Source of the DNA: Candidatus Zymogenaceae bacterium
Lineage (GTDB): Bacteria > Desulfobacterota > Zymogenia > Zymogenales > Zymogenaceae
Reading direction: 5' to 3'
DNA length: 64,000 nt
Assembly (NCBI GenBank): GCA_016931225.1
Contig: JAFGFE010000005.1
Span: forward strand, 62,001-126,000
Numbering within the stretch: the stretch's first letter is position 1; every line of letters begins with the position of its first letter. Positions 1-8,078 of the stretch are shown here, piece by piece. The translations under genes were made by a program, and so were the position numbers. Below the pieces are notes generated by a model. That model made no database searches. It was not told the origin of the DNA and was given only the letters and a program-made list of their open reading frames with translations.

Positions 1-390
1 GAACGCCTCCTCAACGCGCCTTCTATCCCGACCATCCAACCGACGGGGAAATTTCTTCTCCGAAAGGAGCCCCATCGCCACCACCTCCATGGCGGACGCG
101 GGGAAAAACGGATCGAACCGGGAGACGGTTTGGGGCACATAGGCCACCCTCTCCCACCGCCGGAAGTGCTCGAGACGACGCCCAAGGAGAAAAACCTCCC
201 CCTCCCGGGGTTTAATGATGCCCAGGGCCAACTTCATGAGGGTGGTCTTCCCCGATCCGTTGGGGCCGATAACCCAGAGGTAATCCCCCTGTTCAAGTGT
301 GAAGGTGATCTCCTCCACTACCGGATGGGCGTTGTACCCGAAACTGACCCGGCGCATTTCCAGCACCGCATTGGACACACGTGTTTCCAT
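1..390 (-). CDS. znuC: Zinc-type ABC transporter ATP-binding protein (N-terminal part, C-terminus beyond window)
   Basis: This is the ATPase of a metal ABC importer, which would power uptake of the ion delivered by the adjacent ZnuA-like protein. The first 130 residues are visible. Walker A is GPNGSGKTT at residues 42-50 and the Q-loop glutamine lies in YVPQ near residue 87; the signature motif and Walker B lie off the left edge. The ATG follows the znuA stop directly (TAA then ATG), so the two are translationally coupled. A permease (ZnuB) is expected just outside the window. Family assignment rests on the P-loop plus neighbours; manganese specificity cannot be excluded from the ATPase alone. 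Confidence 0.85.
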   Translation of the reverse strand, partial: METRVSNAVLEMRRVSFGYNAHPVVEEITFTLEQGDYLWVIGPNGSGKTTLMKLALGIIKPREGEVFLLGRRLEHFRRWERVAYVPQTVSRFDPFFPASAMEVVAMGLLSEKKFPRRLDGRDRRRVEEAF

Positions 391-1410
391 TTATTCACAT
401 CCCAAGATGAGTTTGAGACCCTTGAGGTTTTCCTGCATGATATCGATAAAGGTCACGCCGTTCTCCAACTGATCTTTGGAGACATTTCCCGCCGGATTCA
501 GCGTAACGATCTCGACACCGGCTTCATCCCTGATGGTTCGCGCCACCTTCGCGTCGAGCATCGCATCGGCGACGATGTATTTTATATCATGTTGTCCAAT
601 GTAATCCACCATTTCCGTCAATTCCCTGGGTGACGGCTCTACATTGTGAGCCGCCCCGTAGATCGCTCGATGGTTCAATCCGTACCGGTGAGCCAGGTAT
701 CCGAAGGCGAAATGGCCAGCCGATACGAGATCTTTCCCGGGACACACCGTCAGGGTGTCCCGATACATCTGATCGAGGAGCTCGAGGGTGGATGTGTACC
801 CGTCGGTCCGCTCCAGGTAGCTGCCCGCATGCTCCGAGTCGATCTGCAGGTATCCCCCCAAAATGTTGTCAACCTGTACTTTCGCGTTTTCGAAGTCCAG
901 CCAGTAGTGGGGGTCGTATAACCCGTGATGGTGTTCCCCCTCGTCCGCATCAGGCGTATGGGTGTCATGATCGCCGTCGCCGTTCTGTTCATCGTGTGTG
1001 TGAGCTTCCATATCGGCGATTTCCATCAATACCGCCCCATCGGCGGCGTTCACCACCAGAAGCTTTTGATTCTCAATCCCCGCCAACACGTCCTCCACCC
1101 AGGGTTCCAGTCCCGCGCCGCTGTAGATAAACATATCCGCGGACTCGATGGTCTCGATGTGTTTCGGCGTCGGCTCGAATGAATGAGGCGAAAGCCCCGG
1201 CGGCGGCAGCAGCACCACATCCGCCTGCTCTCCGCCGACAATTCGGGCGAAATCATACAGAGGGAAGGAACTTGCAACCACGCTGATCGTCTCGGGTCCG
1301 TCGGCCTCCGGTGTCGCCGTATCGCCGCACGACGCCAGCGTGAGGGGTATCATGAACGCACAGATAACGCACAGTACATATATCGCTCTCGGCACCTTTC
1401 TCATGATCAT
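391..1410 (-). CDS. znuA: Metal ABC transporter substrate-binding lipoprotein, ZnuA-like
   Basis: This is a cluster A-I periplasmic metal-binding lipoprotein that hands zinc to the ABC importer. The N-terminus is a lipoprotein signal with lipobox LASC (Cys28), so it is probably membrane-anchored. Expected ligand histidines are visible in SPHSFEP (His76), DPHYWLD (His168) and SAGHFAFGY (His233). Between the first two ligands is a loop rich in His, Asp and Glu (about residues 137-162, including HTHD and EHHHG). Such a loop is typical of zinc rather than manganese binders. At 339 residues it has normal family length. Its start overlaps the upstream zur stop (TAATG) and is preceded by AGGAGG. Part of the zur-znuA-znuC operon. 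Confidence 0.9.
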   Translation of the reverse strand: MIMRKVPRAIYVLCVICAFMIPLTLASCGDTATPEADGPETISVVASSFPLYDFARIVGGEQADVVLLPPPGLSPHSFEPTPKHIETIESADMFIYSGAGLEPWVEDVLAGIENQKLLVVNAADGAVLMEIADMEAHTHDEQNGDGDHDTHTPDADEGEHHHGLYDPHYWLDFENAKVQVDNILGGYLQIDSEHAGSYLERTDGYTSTLELLDQMYRDTLTVCPGKDLVSAGHFAFGYLAHRYGLNHRAIYGAAHNVEPSPRELTEMVDYIGQHDIKYIVADAMLDAKVARTIRDEAGVEIVTLNPAGNVSKDQLENGVTFIDIMQENLKGLKLILGCE

Positions 1411-1826
1411 TATTCCTCCTGTTCAACGCACCCGGAACAGCCGGGGCAGACTCCCCGAAGCGTCAGGTGCTCTTCTTCCACAAGAAATCCGTCGTCCGGC
1501 ACATCCACCCGGGGAAGACGGATATCCTTCATGCAGGTGATGACGCCGCACACCCGGCAGTAAAAATGCGGGTGCTCTTCCTCCCCCCGATTGACAGCGT
1601 ACCGCGCCACATCGTCCATTCCCACCAAGCGATGGGCCACATCGTGCGAGACGAAGGCATTGAGGATTCGATAGACAGATGCCGGATCCATGCTGTCGGT
1701 CCCCAGAAGCCGGATGATCTCCCCCCCGGTGCGGGGATGCTTGGATTCGATAAGAATTTCAAGCACCTTCACCCTTCCCAGGGTCCGCTTCAATCCCCTC
1801 TTTTTCAGAATCAGCGCGGGATTCAT
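1410..1826 (-). CDS. zur: Fur-family metalloregulator, probably the zinc sensor Zur
   Basis: A 138-residue Fur-family repressor. The N-terminal winged-helix half contains the family pattern RTLGRVKVLEIL and DPASVYRIL. The C-terminal dimerisation half has the metal-site sequence HPHFYCRVCG and a second cysteine pair in VCPGCSGC, which would form the structural Cys4 zinc site. The start is preceded by GGAAAGGGG. Because it is the first gene of an operon with znuA and znuC, Zur is the best assignment; a Fur or Mur role cannot be ruled out from sequence alone. An inverted repeat over the operon promoter (1991-2017) is its likely target, which implies autoregulation. Confidence 0.87.
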   Translation of the reverse strand: MNPALILKKRGLKRTLGRVKVLEILIESKHPRTGGEIIRLLGTDSMDPASVYRILNAFVSHDVAHRLVGMDDVARYAVNRGEEEHPHFYCRVCGVITCMKDIRLPRVDVPDDGFLVEEEHLTLRGVCPGCSGCVEQEE

Positions 1827-1990
1827 CCCCTTTCCCCCTTCCTTAGTTCTTTCGCCCTTCTTTATTCCTTTCGCACCCTCCCCCCCTTTATCCTCATCCT
1901 CCCCTCTTCCCCCTCCCGTTTGACGGTCATACCGCCTCCGTCATCGTTTTTTGTGCGAAACGACCTCTCGGAGCCGACCCGCACCCTGAA

Positions 1991-2017
1991 TGCAAATGAC
2001 ATTATATTGCATTTGCA
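1991..2017. promoter_or_regulatory. Putative Zur/Fur operator
   Basis: A 27-bp interrupted inverted repeat with 8-bp arms TGCAAATG and CATTTGCA around an AT-rich centre, the general architecture of Fur/Zur boxes. It covers the -10 element of the minus-strand zur promoter, so repressor binding would block RNA polymerase. A further half-site-like TGCAAT lies beside it (about 2025-2030). The site assignment is inference from position and symmetry. Confidence 0.62.
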
Positions 2018-2029
2018 CTATCAATGCAA
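2001..2029 (-). promoter_or_regulatory. Sigma70-type promoter of zur-znuA-znuC
   Basis: Read on the minus strand: -35 TTGCAT (2024-2029), 17-bp spacer, -10 TATAAT (2001-2006). The predicted transcript has a leader of about 170 nt before zur. The 1827-2130 gap otherwise holds only a pyrimidine-rich stretch (plus strand) next to zur; no other gene was seen there. Confidence 0.65.
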
Positions 2030-2130
2030 TAAAAAAATTCGAACGAAAAATCAGAAGCTTTTATTGTGGAAGATGACGTCAGGATGAAAATACGAAACGT
2101 CAAAGGGGGTATGTATACGGGTACTCGGGA

Positions 2131-3372
2131 TCACTCCATCACGGCTTCCCACTCCATGATCTCGGTTTTCGTGTTGGTCACGCCGCCGTAAAAGGTCAAC
2201 TCATCGCCGTAGACCCCCTCCACACGCAGCAGGACGACGTTTCCCAATTCGTCCTTTTCCGTGGCGGGCACGGATGCGATGTCGATCCCCACGTCTTCGG
2301 GCGTCAGGAGTATCAAAAAGCGGCCGTCATCATCTATCGTCGCCACGGCGTCACCCTCAAAGGCAAACGTGGTCTCCACGTTGTAGAGCACTTCTCTGCT
2401 TGCCTTTTCGGACGTTCGCCGGTAATAAAAAAACCGCGGGGCGTACTCCATATCTATTCGGCAGGGCCCCGCCTGGGGGTCGGTGTAGCGAATCTCGGCG
2501 GTGATGCTGTATATGTAGGATCCCTCTACCATCAGGTTTATATCGACGAAGGCCTTTTCCCCCGAAGGCGTCGTAGACTTTGTGTCACCGCTGTACAACC
2601 CGGAGTAGTCCCGCACGAGGATGAGGTCGGGATTTATCTTGTGTACGTACGTTTCCTCCAGCAGCCATTCATCCCCGAACAGGAAGCTGATGATCATCTC
2701 CCGCTGGGTATAGCCAAAGTACACCGCCGCGGCGATCATGAGCACAATGATGACCTTGACGACGGGGCTTTCAAAAATTCCGTGTTTCGCCTTTCGTCCC
2801 GCATAGAGCTGCTTGACCTTTTCAAACTTTTCATCGCTCAAACCATTGGTGTCGGAGCCGGAATAGGCGGTCTTCGTCTCATATTTGCCGATGCTGCGGG
2901 GGTCCTTTTTTTCAAACAGCGGTGCGTTGGAATCGTCATAGACCCCGGAATAATCGACGCCTTCCGCTGGCGGGGCGGCCTCGTTCTGCCCGTCGGTCAT
3001 ATTGGAAAGCTCATCCTGGGACTCCGACGCGCCGTGGGACAGCCACGAGGGCGCCGCCTCCCCATCGTCCGCCGGCAGCTCCACGGGCCGGGGAGGTTCT
3101 TTTTGAGTTTGGGATTGGGGGTCCGCCTTCGGGGCGACGCGCTTGAGGCGCACATCCCCCCCAAGCTTTTTTATCTCGAGGCCCAGGCGCTTCGCCTTTT
3201 CCTCGCTGTATACGCCGAGCCTGGCGGGAAGTTTTTTGCTCAGGGCGAGCATCTTCTGGGCGGGAATGTTGTACCGGGCGGAGAAGTTCTTGATAAACTC
3301 CCGCACCGATTCAGGGGAGTCGCCCATGGAAGTGATAAATACTGCTACTGTTCGAGACGTTATATCTGCCAT
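2131..3372 (-). CDS. Membrane protein with an N-terminal L7/L12-C-terminal-like domain, unknown function
   Basis: Not recognised as a named family. Residues 1-80 hold an alpha/beta segment (VREFIKNFSARYNIP then EEKAKRLGLEIKKLGGDV) that resembles the fold pattern of the ribosomal L7/L12 C-terminal or ClpS-like domain. About 100 residues of low-complexity, Pro/Glu/Asp-rich linker follow. One transmembrane helix (VIIVLMIAAAVYFGY, about residues 205-219) leads into a C-terminal domain of about 180 residues rich in beta strands, presumably outside the cytoplasm. The ATG at 3372 is preferred over a TTG two codons upstream. It has its own promoter at 3402-3430 and no obvious partner; topology is cytoplasmic domain, linker, helix, external domain. 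Confidence 0.7.
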   Translation of the reverse strand: MADITSRTVAVFITSMGDSPESVREFIKNFSARYNIPAQKMLALSKKLPARLGVYSEEKAKRLGLEIKKLGGDVRLKRVAPKADPQSQTQKEPPRPVELPADDGEAAPSWLSHGASESQDELSNMTDGQNEAAPPAEGVDYSGVYDDSNAPLFEKKDPRSIGKYETKTAYSGSDTNGLSDEKFEKVKQLYAGRKAKHGIFESPVVKVIIVLMIAAAVYFGYTQREMIISFLFGDEWLLEETYVHKINPDLILVRDYSGLYSGDTKSTTPSGEKAFVDINLMVEGSYIYSITAEIRYTDPQAGPCRIDMEYAPRFFYYRRTSEKASREVLYNVETTFAFEGDAVATIDDDGRFLILLTPEDVGIDIASVPATEKDELGNVVLLRVEGVYGDELTFYGGVTNTKTEIMEWEAVME

Positions 3373-3401
3373 ATACAATTCATCAGTTACCGTATTTATT
3401 T

Positions 3402-3430
3402 ATTGTATGGTCTTTTTCTTTATCTGTCAA
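3402..3430 (-). promoter_or_regulatory. Promoter for the L7/L12-like membrane protein
   Basis: Minus strand: -35 TTGACA (3425-3430), 17-bp spacer, -10 TACAAT (3402-3407). The expected start site lies about 23 nt upstream of the ATG at 3372. Confidence 0.6.
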
Positions 3431-3504
3431 ACACACACGACGTCATTCACCAAACAAACTGCCCCCCTCCCCCCGTTTCCGGTCAGTCCTTTCGATATCG
3501 ACCG

Positions 3505-4203
3505 TCACGGCAGGAAAAACAGCGGGTCCCGGTGCTCGCCGTCGTACAATATTTCAAAATGGCAGTGGGGGCCGGTGCAGCGGCCGGTACAACCCACCTC
3601 ACCGATCACCTCCCCCTCGCGAACCCGATTCCCCTCAACCACGTAGGTGTCTCTGAGGTGCGCATACACCGTTGAATAGTGATCGTCGTGTTTGATTTCA
3701 ATCATGATACCGTATCCGCCGCGCCTGCCCACAAACACCACATCCCCATTCCTTGCCGCGGCGACCGGTGTCCCGCTGGAGGCCGAGATATCGATGCCGG
3801 TATGCATTCGCCCCCAGCGCGGACCATACACGGAATAGATCATCCCCTCCACCGGCCAGGCAAACAGACCCGATTTCAACTTCTCGGCCAGTTCCTCGGG
3901 TGACAACGGGGGTATCTCGAGGATCTTTTTTGCGCCGGGGATGAACAGGACGTCTCCACTCTCCAGGTCGTCGGGATTATAGAGTCGATTGACCTCGGCG
4001 ACGATTCCGGGATCCACTTCGTAGGTCGTCGTAATACGCCAGAGATCCTCCCCCGGCAGAACGGTGTGATAGATCCCCTTCGTGGACGGCATCATGAATG
4101 ACGACATCGTAACGCATCCCCCGGCCCCCCAAAAGAGGAAAACGACGAATATCGTTAGTATCAGTCGCGCGATTCGGAAGAGAGGCGTATCTGAAAAGAA
4201 CAT
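3505..4203 (-). CDS. LysM and M23 (LytM-type) peptidase lipoprotein
   Basis: A cell-wall-associated protein of the NlpD/EnvC type. The N-terminus has a hydrophobic signal with lipobox GAGGC, so it is probably an envelope lipoprotein. A LysM domain follows (about residues 45-92, VLPGEDLWRIT ... VNRLYNPDDLESGDVLFIP), expected to bind peptidoglycan. The C-terminal M23 domain has zinc-ligand motifs HTGID and GPHCHFE, so it may be catalytically active rather than a degenerate amidase activator. It lies 42 bp downstream of the FAD oxidoreductase stop on the same strand, so it may share that operon, although its job looks unrelated. Confidence 0.88.
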   Translation of the reverse strand: MFFSDTPLFRIARLILTIFVVFLFWGAGGCVTMSSFMMPSTKGIYHTVLPGEDLWRITTTYEVDPGIVAEVNRLYNPDDLESGDVLFIPGAKKILEIPPLSPEELAEKLKSGLFAWPVEGMIYSVYGPRWGRMHTGIDISASSGTPVAAARNGDVVFVGRRGGYGIMIEIKHDDHYSTVYAHLRDTYVVEGNRVREGEVIGEVGCTGRCTGPHCHFEILYDGEHRDPLFFLP

Positions 4204-4245
4204 GCGGCGGTGTGCTCCCAGGGTGTGAAAACGAACACAACAGAC

Positions 4246-5580
4246 CTACTCAAGCCTGGCTCCATCGGCGATCAGCTCCGATCGCAGCTCTTGGGTATCT
4301 ACATCGATAAGAGAACTCTTTTTCCGTATGGCACACCCCGCGGCCGCGGCGGCGGCCTGGCCCTCCGCCATGCAGGGGCCCATCACCCGGGACGAGGCCA
4401 GGGCGTCGTGATCGGTGGAAATGGCCCGCCCGGTCACCAGCAGGTTGGAGACGCCCTTGGGCAGCATGCACCGATAGGGGATGCCGTAATAGGACCCTTC
4501 GTCGAGGAAGACAAGCCGAGGCTCCAACGCCCCCTCATCCCACAGCTCCAGGGGCCAGGACGACAGACACACGGCGTCGTCGAACTGCCTGCCGGAAAGC
4601 ACATCGTCACGGGACAATACGTATTCGCCGACGATGCGCCGGGTCTCCCGTATCCCGACCTGCACTGCGGTATCGGAAAGAAAGGCGCCGGCGAAACCCG
4701 GGACCTCGTTTTTGAGAAACTCCATGGCGGCTTCAGCCCCCTCACGGCCCGAAAGCTCAGCCAGGGTGATATCGGCGACAACGCTCCCATCCAGAGCCCT
4801 CCCCTCGCACGTGAGGGAGCTCATCTTCACCATCGCCTCACCGGGGCGAAAGGTCGGGATCACCAGCCCCTGCCCGACGGTGAGGGGATAGGTCCCCTCA
4901 TCCAGGGCCTTTTGAATACGCTCGTTCAATACGGCCATCCCCTCCTGCTGATAGGCGACGATATCCATCCCCTGGCAGAAGAACATCATCGTGGGGGTCA
5001 TGACTTTTCCGTTTTCGTCCCCTTTAACGGTTTCCGCGCCGCACGCCAGGGCAACCACCGCGTCGCCTGTAGCGTCCACAAAGACCTTCCCCCTCACTGC
5101 AAACAGCCCCTCGGGGCTCGCCACAATAACAGCCGTCATCGCGCCGCCCTCAATCACCACGTCCGCCACCCGGCTGTGCAGCATGAGGGTAATGCGCTCA
5201 TCTCCCTTCACCATCCTGTCGAGAAGCCTCTTTACGTGCCAGGGGTTATAGAGCAGCGCCGTAAATCCCTCGCGGATAAAGGGGCCGAAGGCGCCGCCCG
5301 CAGTAACCAGGGCGTCGGTCACCTCTTTTGCAAATCCCTCGATGATATGCTGTATCCTTTCCGGATGGTACAGATACAATCCGCAGACGGTTCCCACCGC
5401 CCCGGCGGTGGCCATGCCGCCCAAAAAGCCGTAGCGCTCGATCAGCACCACGGAGAGTCCCTTTCTGGCGGCGCAAACCGCGGCCGCAAAGCCGGAGGGG
5501 CCGCCGCCGACCACCACCACATCAGCTCCGGCCCGCACCGGGATGTCCTTCTTCGGATAGGATACGGTCTCTTTCATCAT
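4246..5580 (-). CDS. FAD-dependent oxidoreductase
   Basis: A 444-residue flavoprotein with an N-terminal dinucleotide-binding motif (VVVVGGGPSGFAAAVCAAR, about residues 20-38), the ERYGFLGG continuation and VFVDATGDA near residue 165, matching the FAD_oxidored type of the GidA/FAD-dependent superfamily. The C-terminal region contains GRAISTDHDALASSRVMG, which closes the FAD site in this family. The substrate cannot be read from sequence. ATGATG at the start follows GGGGGATTC. It begins 10 bp after the AstE-like gene stop, and both follow a P-loop protein, so the three probably act in one pathway, perhaps on an amino acid derivative (inference). Confidence 0.83.
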   Translation of the reverse strand: MMKETVSYPKKDIPVRAGADVVVVGGGPSGFAAAVCAARKGLSVVLIERYGFLGGMATAGAVGTVCGLYLYHPERIQHIIEGFAKEVTDALVTAGGAFGPFIREGFTALLYNPWHVKRLLDRMVKGDERITLMLHSRVADVVIEGGAMTAVIVASPEGLFAVRGKVFVDATGDAVVALACGAETVKGDENGKVMTPTMMFFCQGMDIVAYQQEGMAVLNERIQKALDEGTYPLTVGQGLVIPTFRPGEAMVKMSSLTCEGRALDGSVVADITLAELSGREGAEAAMEFLKNEVPGFAGAFLSDTAVQVGIRETRRIVGEYVLSRDDVLSGRQFDDAVCLSSWPLELWDEGALEPRLVFLDEGSYYGIPYRCMLPKGVSNLLVTGRAISTDHDALASSRVMGPCMAEGQAAAAAAGCAIRKKSSLIDVDTQELRSELIADGARLE

Positions 5581-5590
5581 GAATCCCCCG

Positions 5591-6637
5591 TCATTTATCC
5601 ATCTGACGCATCAGCCTTTGCAGGTAGGTATTGGGGCTGTATGTCGTATTGGGAAGCTTCGGAGTCTGTTTCAGGTGCCTGGTCGGATCGCTGCTGTCGA
5701 AATCCACCAGCATGCAGAGCCGCGTACCGGAGCGGACGATGGGCTGGTGGGTCATGCCGGTAACGATGCCGGGGAACGGCGCGATGAGGTCGTGGGTTTC
5801 GAAACTTGTAGGATCGATGATATCCCCGATATTGTCGCCCACGCGGACGAACTGCCCGAGGTGAATGGCCGGTTTGAAGATGCCCCCGATGGGGCTTCGC
5901 ACCCAGGACTCGTTTGAGGCCAGGATGATCTGATGATCCGGCACAATCGCCTCTCCCTCGATCATTCCCAACACATGCATGACATTCATCACGGCACCTG
6001 TGCCGATATCCACGTTTCTGTCGGTGATAATCCCCGCCGCCCCGATCTCGATGGTGCTGGTGGGGATCTTCTCCCGATACGCCTCGGTCTGGAGCATCCC
6101 CTTCAGCGACGGTCCCACCCACACGGCGTTGATACCGGTGGACGCCACAAGGTTCAGATACTTCTTGGAGGGATTCTCCACCCTGATGCGGATATGAGGA
6201 ATCAACTCATCGGGGAATTCCGCCGAATGGAGATCGAGGATGTAATCCGCGCTTTTGACGAAAATGGAGAAAAAGCGGTGGGCGATCCGCTCGGTCATGG
6301 TGCCGTCAGGATCACCGGGGAAGACCCTGTTCATATCAAGGTTGTCGTATGGATCCCACCGATGACCGGAATTGAACGCCATTGGATTGACGATGGGCAC
6401 GGCGAGGAGATTTCCCTTGAGCGTGCCCGGGTCGATTTGATCGACGATGGTACGCAGCACCTCCACGCCCACCACCTCGTTGCCGTGAACCGCCGCGTTT
6501 AAAAGGAGGGTTGGTCCGTCGTACGCGCCCCACAGACCGAAATAGTGAAGGGCGATCATCTGACGGTTGGCGTTTTCGGCGATGGTGATCGATCCCGTCA
6601 CCTTTTCGCCCCGGATATATTTCAACTGTTCGAACAT
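5591..6637 (-). CDS. Succinylglutamate desuccinylase/aspartoacylase (AstE/AspA) family deacylase
   Basis: A zinc-dependent hydrolase of the M14-like AstE/AspA family, which releases acyl groups from N-acyl amino acids. Visible motifs are AAVHGNEVVG (zinc ligands His51 and Glu54), NRVFPG (about 103-108) and ILDLHS (His137). A C-terminal beta-rich domain ends in GIVTGMTHQPIV, as usual for the family. I chose ATG 6637, preceded by GAAGGA, because longer in-frame starts would read far back into the upstream gene. It overlaps the upstream P-loop gene by 16 bp, which indicates tight coupling. Substrate not determinable; an N-acyl amino acid is the family expectation. Confidence 0.83.
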   Translation of the reverse strand: MFEQLKYIRGEKVTGSITIAENANRQMIALHYFGLWGAYDGPTLLLNAAVHGNEVVGVEVLRTIVDQIDPGTLKGNLLAVPIVNPMAFNSGHRWDPYDNLDMNRVFPGDPDGTMTERIAHRFFSIFVKSADYILDLHSAEFPDELIPHIRIRVENPSKKYLNLVASTGINAVWVGPSLKGMLQTEAYREKIPTSTIEIGAAGIITDRNVDIGTGAVMNVMHVLGMIEGEAIVPDHQIILASNESWVRSPIGGIFKPAIHLGQFVRVGDNIGDIIDPTSFETHDLIAPFPGIVTGMTHQPIVRSGTRLCMLVDFDSSDPTRHLKQTPKLPNTTYSPNTYLQRLMRQMDK

Positions 6638-7662
6638 GAGGGAAACCGTTCCTTCGCCATACGTATAAAACGATGTTTTGATTGAGGGCGATTTTCCAAA
6701 AGCGGCGTCACGATGCGCCGCTTGAGCTCCCGAACGCATAACGGCCGGGAAATAATGATACCGGAGATAAAATCCGGGACGACGCCGTGGGCATCCTTCA
6801 GGTATGTATACATTCCGTAGGCCGCCATGCTGTCGGACGCCGCACCGATGATCATCTGTATCCGACTCCTAATCACCGGAGACGACAACACCGCCTCCGT
6901 CTCCGGCTGGAATACGCCGTCGGCCACTTCCAACACCATCATATCGGCGCCCTGATCCTCCAGATACGTCATGAGGACCGTGAATATTCGCTCAAGATCG
7001 TCGGTGGTCGCGCCGTAGGTGGAGGGATACCCGGCATCCAGAAAATCACACACCGCAACCGCTCCCGCCCGCCGCATGCGGTAGATATCCTTCATGCGGG
7101 ATGTACCGGTCAGCTTCGCCCCCCCCACTCGGAATCCGGCCTCAAAAAGCAGCTCGATGGCCAGGGAGGCAAGGGTCGTCTTTCCTGAATCCATGGCGGA
7201 GCCGATGACCAGCATCACATCGAGGCGGCTGTTTTCCCGGGGCGTGAGCGCCCCGGTGAAGGTGGAGAGTCCCCGACCGGCCTCGTCCACCGCACGCCCG
7301 AGGTACCTGAGAGTGGTCGGATTGGTGAGAGTGCTGGTGACCCTCTTGACATGACCCGCCACCCCCCCCACGTTCAAGAGGTGCAGTTCGTCACCCTCGA
7401 CGAGGACGCGGGGAATGTCTCCGTCGAACTCGCTGGTGGCGTACCGGCGGCCCAGAACCACAGCCGCGGTCTCCCCGGGAGAGATCGGATGCTCCACCCC
7501 GCTGGCAAGCTCGATGACCTGGTGAAACCCCAGGCTCTCCACCCGGGCGATAACCACATCACCCGGGGCGGGTGCAAAGCGCTGTGTCGGGTCTGTCTCC
7601 TGCAATGATTGAACGCCCGCCCGACGGGTCGCGGAACTTGCCACATCCACCTGAATTTTCAT
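6622..7662 (-). CDS. P-loop protein related to DUF1611, with an N-terminal beta-rich domain
   Basis: A 346-residue protein. Residues 1-140 form a beta-rich domain (PGDVVIARVESLG, SPGETAAVVLGRRYA, LLNVGGVAGHV). The C-terminal half carries a Walker A-type loop GSAMDSGKTT (about 154-163) followed by GGAKLTGT, DFLDAGYPST and VLEVADGV. That order resembles DUF1611/CobB-MobB-type P-loop proteins. A DUF1611 member (DgcN) has been described as a D-glutamate N-acetyltransferase, so an acyl-transfer or ligase role is possible, but this is inference. It is the first gene of the operon with the deacylase and FAD oxidoreductase. No Shine-Dalgarno is visible; the promoter places the transcript start almost on this ATG. 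ATG 7671 is an alternative start. Confidence 0.72.
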   Translation of the reverse strand: MKIQVDVASSATRRAGVQSLQETDPTQRFAPAPGDVVIARVESLGFHQVIELASGVEHPISPGETAAVVLGRRYATSEFDGDIPRVLVEGDELHLLNVGGVAGHVKRVTSTLTNPTTLRYLGRAVDEAGRGLSTFTGALTPRENSRLDVMLVIGSAMDSGKTTLASLAIELLFEAGFRVGGAKLTGTSRMKDIYRMRRAGAVAVCDFLDAGYPSTYGATTDDLERIFTVLMTYLEDQGADMMVLEVADGVFQPETEAVLSSPVIRSRIQMIIGAASDSMAAYGMYTYLKDAHGVVPDFISGIIISRPLCVRELKRRIVTPLLENRPQSKHRFIRMAKERFPSCSNS

Positions 7663-8078
7663 AGCACGCATACTAATACAAAAATAATGACATTGCAAGC
7701 GCCACGGCGGGGGTCGTGTATGCGGCGTGAGAATACGTCCTGAACAAAGACCGGAGCGTCGTTGCGGTCATATCCGGGCGGGGATCGGTCACCGTCGGGC
7801 ATGGGATATAAAAAAGGACCCTCAAGGCGCTTACCCTGCATGCGACATCCAGATACCGCGATCCCAAATTTACCTTCCCCGCCCGCCTGTCATGTTCACA
7901 ATGAGTTTCCCCTGCACTTTCCCGATCACACTTTCGGCCTGTTCCTTCACACACTGAAAAACCAATGAATCGAATTTGCTCCTCGGATGCACGTTAAAAA
8001 TCCCTTTTTTTTATACAGTTTTTGCATTATAATCTCACAGCGAAACATAAGAGACACGTCATAAAAGGAGTCGGTCTC
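7663..8078. other. Intergenic region between divergent operons
   Basis: About 416 bp without a supported gene. It holds the minus-strand promoter at 7670-7698 and, near 8028-8033, a plus-strand TATAAT without a convincing -35 that may serve the Gfo/Idh/MocA gene. The middle (about 7720-7980) shows no motif or open frame I would defend. Confidence 0.6.
7670..7698 (-). promoter_or_regulatory. Promoter of the P-loop/deacylase/FAD operon (possibly leaderless)
   Basis: Minus strand: -35 TTGCAA (7693-7698), 17-bp spacer, -10 TAGTAT (7670-7675). The expected start site is about 7662-7664, on or next to the ATG at 7662, which would make a leaderless mRNA. Confidence 0.5.

Noticed and set aside
4210-5763. 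A 517-codon plus-strand open frame
   Set aside because: It lies antisense to the FAD oxidoreductase, which has clear family motifs; the plus-strand peptide has no recognisable domain and reflects GC-rich codon bias.
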